NCBI GenBank assembly: GCA_963727845.1
Contig: CAVSHI010000001.1
Coordinates: 1 to 64,000, forward strand
From: JBEKTW01 sp963727845
Lineage (GTDB): Bacteria; Bacteroidota; Ignavibacteria; UBA10030; SZUA-254
Reading direction: 5' to 3'
DNA length: 64,000 bases
Shown here piece after piece: positions 14,376 to 22,847 of this stretch. The notes below the pieces were generated by a model. It worked only from the letters and a program-made list of their open reading frames with translations. It had not been told where the DNA came from and did no database searches. Each line of letters starts with the position of its first letter. Within the stretch, counting starts at the first letter, position 1. Made by a program: the position numbers and the translations under genes.

Positions 14376-17267
14376 GTGGAACAAGCCTTTGAAATTGTAA
14401 AACAACTCGTTAAAGATTTCCAAGCCCAGGAAGCAGCCTATCTCAGTCCTACTTACCGAGAGGCACAAGTTCGACAGGATTTCATCGATAAGTTCTTCAC
14501 TGCGCTTGGATGGGATGTAACGCACACGGTCCAAAAAAACCCATACCAGCAAGAAGTCAAAATTGAAAATAGAATTTCCACAAGCGGTTCCCAGCGTCGT
14601 GCTGATTATGCCTTTTTCATTGCTCCCAATTACCAAGACGTAAAATATTTCGTCGAAGCCAAAAAGCCAGCACGCGACCTTACTAATCCCGAAAACTATC
14701 ACCAGGCGATACGCTATGGATGGAACGCCGGCACCCCATTAGTAATCCTTACGGACTTTGAAGAATTCCACATCCTCGATTGCCGGTATAAACCGGATAT
14801 TGATACCGCATTAGATCGCAAAATCAGAGTTCTACGCTACACTGAATATTCGGACAAGGATAATTTTGCGGAAATATTTTTCTTGTTAGGGCGTGAAGCC
14901 GTAGCCGGCGGATCTATTGATAAGTATGCAGCAACATTACCTAAACCCCGCGGAAAAGCGATTCAACGTGGACTGTTCAAGGGTGGCTATCAGCCTGTTG
15001 ATGAAGCATTTCTTGAAGAGCTTGATGGTTACCGCGAATCACTTGCGAAGGCATTTAAGAAAGCGAACGAGAATTTGCAGGGGGAGGAGCTTACGGAGGC
15101 TGTGCAACGGACGCTAGATCGGCTGGTCTTTATTCGGTTTCTGGAAGATAAAGGCATTGAGGAACCAGCGATAATTAATTTCAGGACTCACAAATCGGCG
15201 TGGAATGCATTTCTCGCGTTGTGCAAACGCCTGGAGCCGAAATACAACGGCCTTGTTTTCAAACCACACAAACTCCTTGATGGCAAAGAGTTCAGCCCAC
15301 CGGATGATAATCTCTTTGTCGATATTTGCGATGAACTTGCAGATCCATCCTCGCCGTACGATTTCAACCAGATACCTATCTCTATCTTGGGTAGCATTTA
15401 CGAACGTTTCCTTGGCAAAGTTGTCCATGCTACTGCAAAGCGGGTGAGCATTGAGGAAAAGCCGGAAGTCCGCAAAGCCGGTGGAGTTTATTACACGCCA
15501 CAATATGTCGTGCGTTACATAGTGAATGAGACGGTGGGGAAACTCATTGAAGGCAAGACGCCGAAAGAAATTGTGGTGATGGCATTCGGCGACATTGCTT
15601 GCGGCTCAGGCTCATTCCTCATCGAAGTATATCAACGACTTCTGGAGTATCATACGCAGTGGTATATCGACCATCCCGACAAAAGAGGAAAGGATGATAC
15701 ATTTACAAGAGATGGCAAAATACATCTCACGTTGAAGAAGAAAAGGGAAATTCTTGCAAACAACATATATGGCGTGGATCTCGATTTTCAGGCAACAGAG
15801 GTGACCCAGTTATCGCTCTATCTGAAACTTCTTGAAGAAACAACACTTCAAGAAACCCATCAGCTTGGCTTATTCAAAGGGCAGATATTGCCTGACCTGA
15901 GACAAAATATTGTGTGCGGCAACTCGCTTATCGGACGGGATATTCTTGATGGCGAACTATTTGACACTACTATCGACCATGACCTGAAGCCCATGGATTT
16001 CAACGACGTCTTTCCTGCGATTATGCAAAAGGGCGGGTTCGATGCTGTGGTGGGGAATCCGCCGTATTCTCTGATTGGTTCTGATCGCCCTTTGGAGAAG
16101 AAGTATTTCACCGGTGGGAGCTTTGAAATGACAGCATACAAACTAAACACGTATATGCTGATGCTTGAACGGGGATTAAAATTGTTGAAAGCTTCTCACT
16201 GTAGATTAGGTTTCATCATTCCAAAGTCGCTCGTGTTCAATACATACTTTGCAGAGGCAAGACGCTTTCTGCTTTTGCGATATTCGATCCCACTAATCGT
16301 AGAGATACGAGACAAGGTTTTTGCAGAGGCAGAGGTGGGCGACAGCATTCTTTTTTTTGCTGAAACTACTTCGAACCCACATCACAACATTCTGTATTAC
16401 AAAACAGTTGAGAATATTTTTCCAGCGGAACGGGTAATCGAAGAAAGTCAAATAAGTCAGAAAGAACTTCTCGATGATTCAGAAGTGCGGTTTGCCAAAG
16501 GTGGGCTTCGGCTCAGGGTATCGACGTTGAGATTAGACGAACTAGCATCAGTTTCAAATGGCTTGAATCCGGGAAATGTGAGACACATATTGCTCAGCAA
16601 TAAGCGTGAGACGCATAGACATCGAGAGATGGTTTTAGGTAGAGACATCCAAAGATACTCGATAAAATGGTCCGGCACGTGGGTCAACTATGATCCTTCT
16701 TTAAGGAAACGAATCAAGCTGTCTGATATAAGGTCGAAGTCGGGGATGACGGCACAGAAGAAAATCGACTTCGCATTGAGGACGCCAGAAATTTATGAAC
16801 GAAATAAGATCTTGATCCGAAAGACCGCTGATAAACTAGTTGCCAGCTTTGACGCCAAGGGGTTCTACTTTGACTCACTTGCGTACGGAATACAAAAGAA
16901 GGAAGACACAAGAGAAGACACCCTATTTATTCTCGGAGTTCTTAATGGACGGTTATTGAACTTCCTTCACAACGGTTTATCGCTGAATAAAGAAAAAGTC
17001 TTTGCAAAAGTACTCGCAGAAAACGTACGAAAGCTTCCAATTCGTACAATCAACTTTGACAACGCGCAGGACAAGTTCCGCCACGATCACATCGTAAAAC
17101 TCGTTGAACAAATGTTGGATGCGAAAGAAAAGCTTACCAATGCCAAAACTGAAGCTGAAACCAACCGTCTCGAAATGCAATGCCAAACTATCGACCGCCG
17201 TATCGATGAAGCTGTGTATGAGTTGTATGGATTGACAGAGGATGAAATCCGAGTCTTGGAAGGATGA
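14376..17267 (+). CDS. type IIG restriction-modification enzyme (fused)
   Basis: A 963-aa single-chain restriction-modification protein. The N-terminal ~200 residues form an HsdR_N-like nuclease: RRADYAFF with Asp near 77, then VKYFVEAKKP with Glu and Lys near 94-96. A helical linker follows. The methyltransferase domain has motif I DIACGSGSFL near 405-415 and motif IV NPPYS near 560, the N6-adenine class. The last ~300 residues are the target-recognition region. The start is GTG, placed where family members begin just ahead of a LSPTYREAQVRQDFIDKFF-like block. Such enzymes cut unmodified DNA and methylate self. It opens a block with three unknown genes. Confidence 0.9.
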   Translation: MEQAFEIVKQLVKDFQAQEAAYLSPTYREAQVRQDFIDKFFTALGWDVTHTVQKNPYQQEVKIENRISTSGSQRRADYAFFIAPNYQDVKYFVEAKKPARDLTNPENYHQAIRYGWNAGTPLVILTDFEEFHILDCRYKPDIDTALDRKIRVLRYTEYSDKDNFAEIFFLLGREAVAGGSIDKYAATLPKPRGKAIQRGLFKGGYQPVDEAFLEELDGYRESLAKAFKKANENLQGEELTEAVQRTLDRLVFIRFLEDKGIEEPAIINFRTHKSAWNAFLALCKRLEPKYNGLVFKPHKLLDGKEFSPPDDNLFVDICDELADPSSPYDFNQIPISILGSIYERFLGKVVHATAKRVSIEEKPEVRKAGGVYYTPQYVVRYIVNETVGKLIEGKTPKEIVVMAFGDIACGSGSFLIEVYQRLLEYHTQWYIDHPDKRGKDDTFTRDGKIHLTLKKKREILANNIYGVDLDFQATEVTQLSLYLKLLEETTLQETHQLGLFKGQILPDLRQNIVCGNSLIGRDILDGELFDTTIDHDLKPMDFNDVFPAIMQKGGFDAVVGNPPYSLIGSDRPLEKKYFTGGSFEMTAYKLNTYMLMLERGLKLLKASHCRLGFIIPKSLVFNTYFAEARRFLLLRYSIPLIVEIRDKVFAEAEVGDSILFFAETTSNPHHNILYYKTVENIFPAERVIEESQISQKELLDDSEVRFAKGGLRLRVSTLRLDELASVSNGLNPGNVRHILLSNKRETHRHREMVLGRDIQRYSIKWSGTWVNYDPSLRKRIKLSDIRSKSGMTAQKKIDFALRTPEIYERNKILIRKTADKLVASFDAKGFYFDSLAYGIQKKEDTREDTLFILGVLNGRLLNFLHNGLSLNKEKVFAKVLAENVRKLPIRTINFDNAQDKFRHDHIVKLVEQMLDAKEKLTNAKTEAETNRLEMQCQTIDRRIDEAVYELYGLTEDEIRVLEG

Positions 17268-17273
17268 AACAGA

Positions 17274-17528
17274 ATGGCCGGCTTAGATTTAGTCGGTGCA
17301 ATTGCAGGACTCTGGGTAGATATCGTGTGCCCACAATGCAAAATTTCTAATAGGATTCGATTGAAAGAAATCATGATCGAATCTTCAATGATTTGTCGGG
17401 GATGCTACAAAACATTTCACCTAATTGAAGTTGACGCAAGTGGCACGCGAAGCAATCGCCAAGTCAAAAGGCTTGAAGACGAAATTAACAAGCTTTCTCA
17501 AGAAATACTCATTAACATCAAGCTCTGA
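17274..17528 (+). CDS. small zinc-ribbon-like protein
   Basis: An 84-aa protein. CPQCK at residues 19-23 and CRGCYK at about 41-46 make a four-cysteine zinc ribbon; the rest is a coiled helix (RQVKRLEDEINKLSQEI). AAGGATG precedes the ATG. It begins 6 bases after the type IIG gene and 12 bases before the nuclease-like gene, so all are likely one transcript. It may be a DNA- or protein-binding adaptor; no family name can be given. Confidence 0.65.
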   Translation: MAGLDLVGAIAGLWVDIVCPQCKISNRIRLKEIMIESSMICRGCYKTFHLIEVDASGTRSNRQVKRLEDEINKLSQEILINIKL

Positions 17529-17540
17529 CGGAGAGAAACA

Positions 17541-18521
17541 ATGCCAATGTTTGCACCTTATCTAAGAAACCTTCGAGTGAAGCTGCAGGAAAGAAAAGAT
17601 GCCGTCCTAAGAGCGAACATGGACTATTTGGACAGTCATCTGAGGACATTTCTGACTTTTGTTTCTACTCAGCCACTATTTTCAGCTATCACGGCTGAAT
17701 TGGATAATTTGATGCCAGAGGATGAAAGAAAAACACTCTTCGAAGATCTAGATTTAGCTCGTCATCAGATTAAACTTCCAGATGAAGAGAAGAAAATAGC
17801 TGCGCACTTACTGATAATTATGAGGTATCTTATCGACCGATCATACACAGGAGAACTTTACCAGAAAATGACGGTGATGATGAATGGCAGTAATTTCAAT
17901 GAAAGTGTAAGTGAATATACCGAACAACTATTTTTGCCATTATATCACTACTATGACGAACGAATAGACGATGCGGATTTATTGCTGTATCTTCTGCTTA
18001 AATATAAGCGGGTGTGCGAATGGTTTGACAGGGACACAATTTTCAGATTGGCGATGGAGGATTCAGGAAAGAGAGAAGCGGTCCTTGATTCACATCTCCG
18101 TAGATTTTTGATGCTAGAGGGCCTCGATTATCCTTTTTCGACGCCTCATTCGCCCAAAGGAAGAGCTGATATTGTAGTTCATCTTGAAGAAAAACCTTTG
18201 CCACTTGAAATTAAGATCTTCGATGGCGAGTCATACGGAAAGAGTTACTTGAAGAAAGGATTTAACCAAGCGCTGAAATATGCCGAAGACTACAGCCAAG
18301 CGACAGGTTACTTGGTTGTCTTTAATCTTAGCGACAAGTTGCTGCAATTTGGGAAGACTTCTACAAGCGACTACTTCCCGAAAGTCGAAGTGCAAAACAA
18401 AACAATTTTCATAATTCCGGTCAACATTCAACCCGTAACTGTTTCAGCAAGCCAAGAGAAGGAGGCAAAGATCGTCATGGTCGAGGAAGAGTATCTTGTT
18501 TCTCCAGAAACCGAGAATTAG
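17541..18521 (+). CDS. PD-(D/E)XK nuclease-like protein
   Basis: A 326-aa protein. The first ~190 residues are helical with no known domain. The C-terminal part has a clear PD-(D/E)XK core: KGRADIVVHLEEKPLPLEIK, with Asp near 209 and E-x-K near 222-224, followed by a Gln in FNQALKYAEDY and the strand GYLVVFNLSD. This order matches restriction-endonuclease-like folds found in defence and repair. GGAGAGA supports the ATG. It is between a zinc ribbon and a membrane protein in a tight plus-strand run after the type IIG enzyme, so it may be an accessory effector of that system or of a separate one. Confidence 0.7.
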   Translation: MPMFAPYLRNLRVKLQERKDAVLRANMDYLDSHLRTFLTFVSTQPLFSAITAELDNLMPEDERKTLFEDLDLARHQIKLPDEEKKIAAHLLIIMRYLIDRSYTGELYQKMTVMMNGSNFNESVSEYTEQLFLPLYHYYDERIDDADLLLYLLLKYKRVCEWFDRDTIFRLAMEDSGKREAVLDSHLRRFLMLEGLDYPFSTPHSPKGRADIVVHLEEKPLPLEIKIFDGESYGKSYLKKGFNQALKYAEDYSQATGYLVVFNLSDKLLQFGKTSTSDYFPKVEVQNKTIFIIPVNIQPVTVSASQEKEAKIVMVEEEYLVSPETEN

Positions 18522-18548
18522 GACATTCACTAGCCTACGATTAGAGAA

Positions 18549-20120
18549 ATGAAAAATATAGAGGGCGAAATTTGGTATCCATACAATTTTGACTTAGGGA
18601 GATATGTAACTGACTTCGAAACAATCATTGGCAAAGTATTAGATCTAGACTTTGTTCTAGCGGGGTTCGAGTCATCGGGGGAAACTTTTGCATACAAAGA
18701 AAATGGTTCGCTTATTTGGTCGAGTTTTGTTTCTTCTGAGTTTGGACCTGAAAACAAATTCGCGTTTAACAATCGACCAAAAGATAAAATAAAAGAACAA
18801 GCGATTCACTTCTTAGGTTCTCATAGACTCTCTGAAATTCATCACTTCTCTGCAAATTACCGTCGTCTTTTCCAACACTTGCATTTTAGTCTCGCTCCAA
18901 TTGTCTTCAAAATCAACTTAGGAAAAGAAGAGGAATTTCTCATCCTATTGCCCTCTTTGAAGATTACTACGACGGGCGTCTTGACTGTCACATTTCGATT
19001 GAATTTTCGCGGCAGGAGTTTGGAAGACGTTATAAAATTGGAAAACTTGTATTCGTTGTGGTTAGGAGGACTAGCCCTTCCACCCGAACTTGTGGAGATC
19101 AATCAACATATCGCTGCTCTATATCACGGTGTGAAGATTAACTCTGAAGTTCAGAAGTTTTTTTTGGATCAGATAAAACCGTTTGAAGTCTATCAAGGGA
19201 TCAACCTGTGCAGCATGTCTGCTGAAGGAATGCGATTCGAACACATTGCAGAAAATTACAAGTATCTTCTCATTGAAAGATTGTTTCTCCAGAGAAAACT
19301 CAGACCAAAAGACTTTCAAAGAATCGACCGTACACGCTATTGGCAATGTCGACCTTCTGTCCACGTCGTCAAATATGACGAGCAAGAAAACAGAGCTTCA
19401 GAAATCTTGAGCAAGCGCAAGGAAGACGTGGTGAAACTTTTTTGCAGAGTAGATGCTATGGTTGAGCATTCCCAACTGCAAGAGTTAAAGAATCTAAGAG
19501 CAGTTGACGATTACCTTCTTTTTGTAAATAAAGGCTTGACACTTCAGGTCTACGGCTACGAGCTAATCAAAAAAATTGAAGACCAATATCAAGGCAACCA
19601 ACTGCAAAGGGAAAAACTTTGGCTAAACCTTGGAACTCGTGTCATTATGGACTATGTAGATACTAGGTTTATGAATCTGAAAATCTGGCATCGACTTGTA
19701 CATTACGATAATGCAATCTCTCAGAAAAGGCTTATTAAAAAGATGGAGGACAAGCAGGAACAAGAATTTATTTTTGAAACGGACTATGTACATGCTGGTG
19801 AGTTACAAGAAGTAATCAATGTCACCAAAGGGGAAATGAAGTTTGACGAAATTGAGCAGCAAATCAAAAAGAGGATTGATCTATTAACCCTGAAAGCAAA
19901 TGTTGTCAGAAGCAATAGAGTTTTTTGGTACGGCTTGTTAATTAGCGTTTCTTTCGGTTTTGCTAATTTGCAGAAGCTTTCGAGTCTATATTTTGAACCC
20001 CTTTTCAAAGTATGGAGGTGGGGTCCTGGTATTGAACATTCAATGCTTTTCTCCGCAGTAATCTTGTTGGCAACAATAGGAGTATTTGCACTTGTTATTA
20101 AGAGATTAACAAGGTTTTGA
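18549..20120 (+). CDS. large uncharacterised protein with C-terminal membrane anchor
   Basis: A 523-aa protein of unknown family. Residues 1-450 are soluble, mixed alpha/beta at first and then long helices rich in Lys/Glu/Gln. Two membrane segments lie near the C-terminus (about 460-480 and 495-517), followed by a short basic tail. There is no Walker, nuclease or kinase motif. It follows the PD-(D/E)XK gene by 27 bases and ends the block that begins with the type IIG enzyme. A nuclease plus a membrane-anchored partner is a layout used by several antiphage systems, but membership of a known one is not evident. Confidence 0.65.
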   Translation: MKNIEGEIWYPYNFDLGRYVTDFETIIGKVLDLDFVLAGFESSGETFAYKENGSLIWSSFVSSEFGPENKFAFNNRPKDKIKEQAIHFLGSHRLSEIHHFSANYRRLFQHLHFSLAPIVFKINLGKEEEFLILLPSLKITTTGVLTVTFRLNFRGRSLEDVIKLENLYSLWLGGLALPPELVEINQHIAALYHGVKINSEVQKFFLDQIKPFEVYQGINLCSMSAEGMRFEHIAENYKYLLIERLFLQRKLRPKDFQRIDRTRYWQCRPSVHVVKYDEQENRASEILSKRKEDVVKLFCRVDAMVEHSQLQELKNLRAVDDYLLFVNKGLTLQVYGYELIKKIEDQYQGNQLQREKLWLNLGTRVIMDYVDTRFMNLKIWHRLVHYDNAISQKRLIKKMEDKQEQEFIFETDYVHAGELQEVINVTKGEMKFDEIEQQIKKRIDLLTLKANVVRSNRVFWYGLLISVSFGFANLQKLSSLYFEPLFKVWRWGPGIEHSMLFSAVILLATIGVFALVIKRLTRF

Positions 20121-20250
20121 GTAGAATACTGGTCTGGCTTTCAGAGACAAAACGGCACAACGCAGTTGAGATGATCGTCATCGGTAGACGGAAGTGATTT
20201 GTTCTTCTTCCACATACACTGCATCACGATGTACAGTTGCGATTAGCCGA

Positions 20251-20290
20251 GCGGGCAGATCTCGAAAGGGGTTTGCCCGCCTCCCGTTTT
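20251..20290 (+). terminator. intrinsic terminator
   Basis: GCGGGCA (20251-20257) and TGCCCGC (20274-20280) form a 7-bp GC stem, followed by CTCCCGTTTT. It separates the restriction/nuclease block from the cyclase gene. Confidence 0.6.
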
Positions 20291-20351
20291 ATGCCCACCC
20301 TTGTGATTTCCTTAGTAAGATGTTATATTTCTTTAACATCTGAGGATAACA

Positions 20352-21986
20352 ATGTCCCGTAGACTGAGTAATGATGTGACAAATGTACCGCTGGAACAGA
20401 GTGAAATTAATGCGATTGAAGAATTTCGGCGTTCGAAAAAGACCGCCGTCTTGGCAATAATCTTTACGGACATCGTTGGATCAACAGCTGCTGCCGAGAA
20501 ATTAGGTGAAAACACATACAATAGGCTTAGGCACATTCATGATGAGTTATTTATAAGGATTGTTACAAGAGATAACGCCGGTGTAATAATCAAAGAAATT
20601 GGTGATTCCTTTCTGTGCGTGTTTTCTGAACCATCAACCGCAGTTCTCAGAGCGATCGAATTCCAAGACGCTATTAGAGAAAACAAAATCAATTTCAGCA
20701 TACGGGGTTATACTTTAGAGGTCCGCATTGGTATCCATCTCGGCCAGGTAGCAGTTGAGGACAATTTATCTTTGGATATTTTTGGCCGTCAGGTGAACAG
20801 GGCGGCCCGAGTGATGTCGATAGCTGAAGGTGGTCAAGTACTAACAACACAATCCATTTGGGAAAATGCATCTGGATGGTTGAAAGATAATAAGAACGAC
20901 ATTATATATTCGCGTGCTTTTGGGAAAGCCGTATTAAAGGGAATCAAAGAAAAGGTTGAGATATTTGAATTTTATAAAAAAGCAATTGGATCAAAGGGCT
21001 ATCCGAAAACTCTAAAGCGGCGTGAAATCCTTAGAATGTCTTCTATCGTTTTGTCAACCCTTCTTATTTTATTATTGATTATTTTGGCCGTTATGGAATT
21101 CAACCCGTTCCATGTTCTTAGGGAAAATGTAATAAATGATAACCATCGAAAAGGGAAATGCTATCTTCAGGTCGACTTTACTGATTCTTTGAAAGTAATG
21201 AGTGATTCAATGCGGGGAGCTTTAAAAGGGGAGGTATTATCTGGTGTAATTAAAATGTATTCTCCCGATACAGTTGTTGTAGAGGAACAAGTGGAAAGGG
21301 AATTTTATAAAATGGGCAGAAAGTATGTTCGGCATGAATTGTGGGACTTTTGGTTTTACTATGATACGCTGGGATGCCGTCATGCGATTACGCTAAATAT
21401 TTCCCCAATTCTTGCTCATGACAATACATCTTATAAATTCGATGGAGTTATGAATTGGTATGGAATTAAGGATTCAATTACAGGTTATGGGGCAGTCGCG
21501 GGGTGTTGGGGTACATCGAAGCTTCCTTATTTGGTAGGGCAGTTTATTAACTGTCTCGCAAACGGGTTACAAAAAGAAAAGATCAACCCTCCCTTCACAC
21601 CGAATGGAGGGGAGGTACTGTACATTAAAAATGATAAACTTGTGATTAAGTTAAGTAAATATACACCTATTCAGGTTGGTCAAGAATTAGATGTCTTCAA
21701 GGACTCCGGTGATACTACTACTATTATAAAAATGTTCGAATCTATGGTGTCATATTTCCACGAACATGGAAAATATCGCGAAAGTCTCAGGGAGATAAAT
21801 AACAATTATGATAAAAGTAAGAAAGAATATATCACAAGGTGGATTCCTATCGGCATACGAGTTGGGACTGCCAGGGTGAGTGAGATATATGACTCCACGG
21901 CCATCGCGACTATCACATCAAATCATAATAATGCCTACCCTTGGCTCAAGATTGACGTTGGTAATAAGTGGCAGACTTCTGATTGA
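20352..21986 (+). CDS. membrane class III adenylate cyclase
   Basis: A 544-aa cyclase. The catalytic domain (about 30-205) has the two metal aspartates in FTDIVGS (D40) and EIGDSF (D84), the purine-selecting Lys in IKEIGD and Asp in LDIFGRQ, and the transition-state Asn/Arg in VNRAARV. These residues predict ATP to cAMP. One membrane helix lies near 230-250, so the C-terminal ~290 residues should be outside the cytoplasm; that part has no known sensor domain. GAGGATAAC precedes ATG 20352, and ATGTTA/TAACAT forms a small palindrome just upstream that may be regulatory. A stand-alone cyclase in a mobile island is unusual. Confidence 0.85.
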   Translation: MSRRLSNDVTNVPLEQSEINAIEEFRRSKKTAVLAIIFTDIVGSTAAAEKLGENTYNRLRHIHDELFIRIVTRDNAGVIIKEIGDSFLCVFSEPSTAVLRAIEFQDAIRENKINFSIRGYTLEVRIGIHLGQVAVEDNLSLDIFGRQVNRAARVMSIAEGGQVLTTQSIWENASGWLKDNKNDIIYSRAFGKAVLKGIKEKVEIFEFYKKAIGSKGYPKTLKRREILRMSSIVLSTLLILLLIILAVMEFNPFHVLRENVINDNHRKGKCYLQVDFTDSLKVMSDSMRGALKGEVLSGVIKMYSPDTVVVEEQVEREFYKMGRKYVRHELWDFWFYYDTLGCRHAITLNISPILAHDNTSYKFDGVMNWYGIKDSITGYGAVAGCWGTSKLPYLVGQFINCLANGLQKEKINPPFTPNGGEVLYIKNDKLVIKLSKYTPIQVGQELDVFKDSGDTTTIIKMFESMVSYFHEHGKYRESLREINNNYDKSKKEYITRWIPIGIRVGTARVSEIYDSTAIATITSNHNNAYPWLKIDVGNKWQTSD

Positions 21987-22005
21987 TTGTGAATGCGAAG
22001 ACGCA

Positions 22006-22155
22006 TTCCGTTTATGGGTCCCATCCCTTAGTACTGTTACAGGAGATCCTACCGGATAGAGTTACAACGATGTGAAGACGGCGTGGATGCCGTCGAGAGT
22101 TGAATGGAAAGATGGTACTATTGACGTGTGAGATTCGAGTTTAGAATTTTTTTTC
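22006..22155 (+). repeat. second copy of a conserved non-coding element
   Basis: It shares ATGGGTCCCATC, GAAGACGG at nearly the same distance (60 versus 59 bases) and a TAGAATTTTTTT tract with 12164-12290. Local complementarity (GAATGCG/CGCATTC at 22000-22009; GACGGC/GCCGTC near 22077-22094) suggests hairpins. The area 21987-22358 has no gene. Confidence 0.45.
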
Positions 22156-22208
22156 TGGAATTTTTTTTCGCTGTATTTGGGTTGCTCCTCCGGTTTATAA
22201 GAATAGGG

Positions 22209-22237
22209 TTGACTGTCTTGCCACATATTGTTATATT
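22209..22237 (+). promoter_or_regulatory. sigma70-type promoter for the AAA+ activator gene
   Basis: TTGACT at 22209-22214 and TATATT at 22232-22237 with a 17-base spacer. Transcription would start near 22244, about 115 bases before the ATG at 22359. Confidence 0.5.
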
Positions 22238-22358
22238 GCCCGCATCATTGCTTAGCTCTTGGAACCTCTCTGGTAATTCAGTCTGAAAGTTTTTGTCTTG
22301 AGAAAATCCGCATAATCAATTCAGTTTATGTGATCAACAGAAAATCCCGGGAGTGATA

Positions 22359-22751
22359 ATGGACAACTCGGCATTGCAAGCAGAACTAAAACACATAACA
22401 TCCCTTATAGAAGCAAAGCAGTATGCCAAAGCGCTCGAACGAATAGAAGAACAGCTATCCCAGAAACAGGATCTCAATAAACCCGAACCTGAACAGGCAT
22501 ACAAAAGGCTGCTAGAGTACAGAGTGGCGGTGAATTCTTTCCTTGGAAAAGATGATGAGTTAATTCTCGACGTAGTTCACCGTTCGAAGTATCCATCCGA
22601 ACATAACTACGATGTTGAAGGTAAGGGGGCAATTTCGATCATCTCCCAGAGCTTGTTCCAGCTTCATTGTGACGCATATGTAAACACAATCCACAAAGAC
22701 AAACTACTGAACTTGGAGGATAAGAGTGCATCGCAGGGATTTATTTCTTGA
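22359..22751 (+). CDS. N-terminal part of a split macro-like/AAA+ activator
   Basis: A 130-aa product starting at ATG 22359 (GGGAG five bases upstream). Residues 1-90 are helical and TPR-like (LIEAKQYAKALERIEEQL). After that CDAYVNTIHKDKLLN resembles the D-A-I-V-N-x-x-N strand-loop of macro domains. The frame stops at TGA 22749-22751, yet the same frame stays open through 22752-22847 into the AAA+ gene with sensible protein sequence (SQEEVDRQLANQRNRELGSF). So the two genes are probably one ancestral 630-aa protein broken by a nonsense codon, or read through it. As it stands, a short N-terminal protein would be made. Confidence 0.65.
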   Translation: MDNSALQAELKHITSLIEAKQYAKALERIEEQLSQKQDLNKPEPEQAYKRLLEYRVAVNSFLGKDDELILDVVHRSKYPSEHNYDVEGKGAISIISQSLFQLHCDAYVNTIHKDKLLNLEDKSASQGFIS

Positions 22752-22847
22752 GTCAGCCAAGAGGAGGTTGACAGACAACTTGCTAATCAGCGCAACCGGG
22801 AATTAGGGAGCTTTCTAACTCTCCATCATGATAATCTGCAGGCCCCG

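Noticed and set aside
22749..22751. Selenocysteine at the in-frame TGA
   Set aside because: The position is not a known selenocysteine site of macro or AAA+ proteins, and I could not make out a convincing SECIS hairpin; nonsense mutation is simpler.
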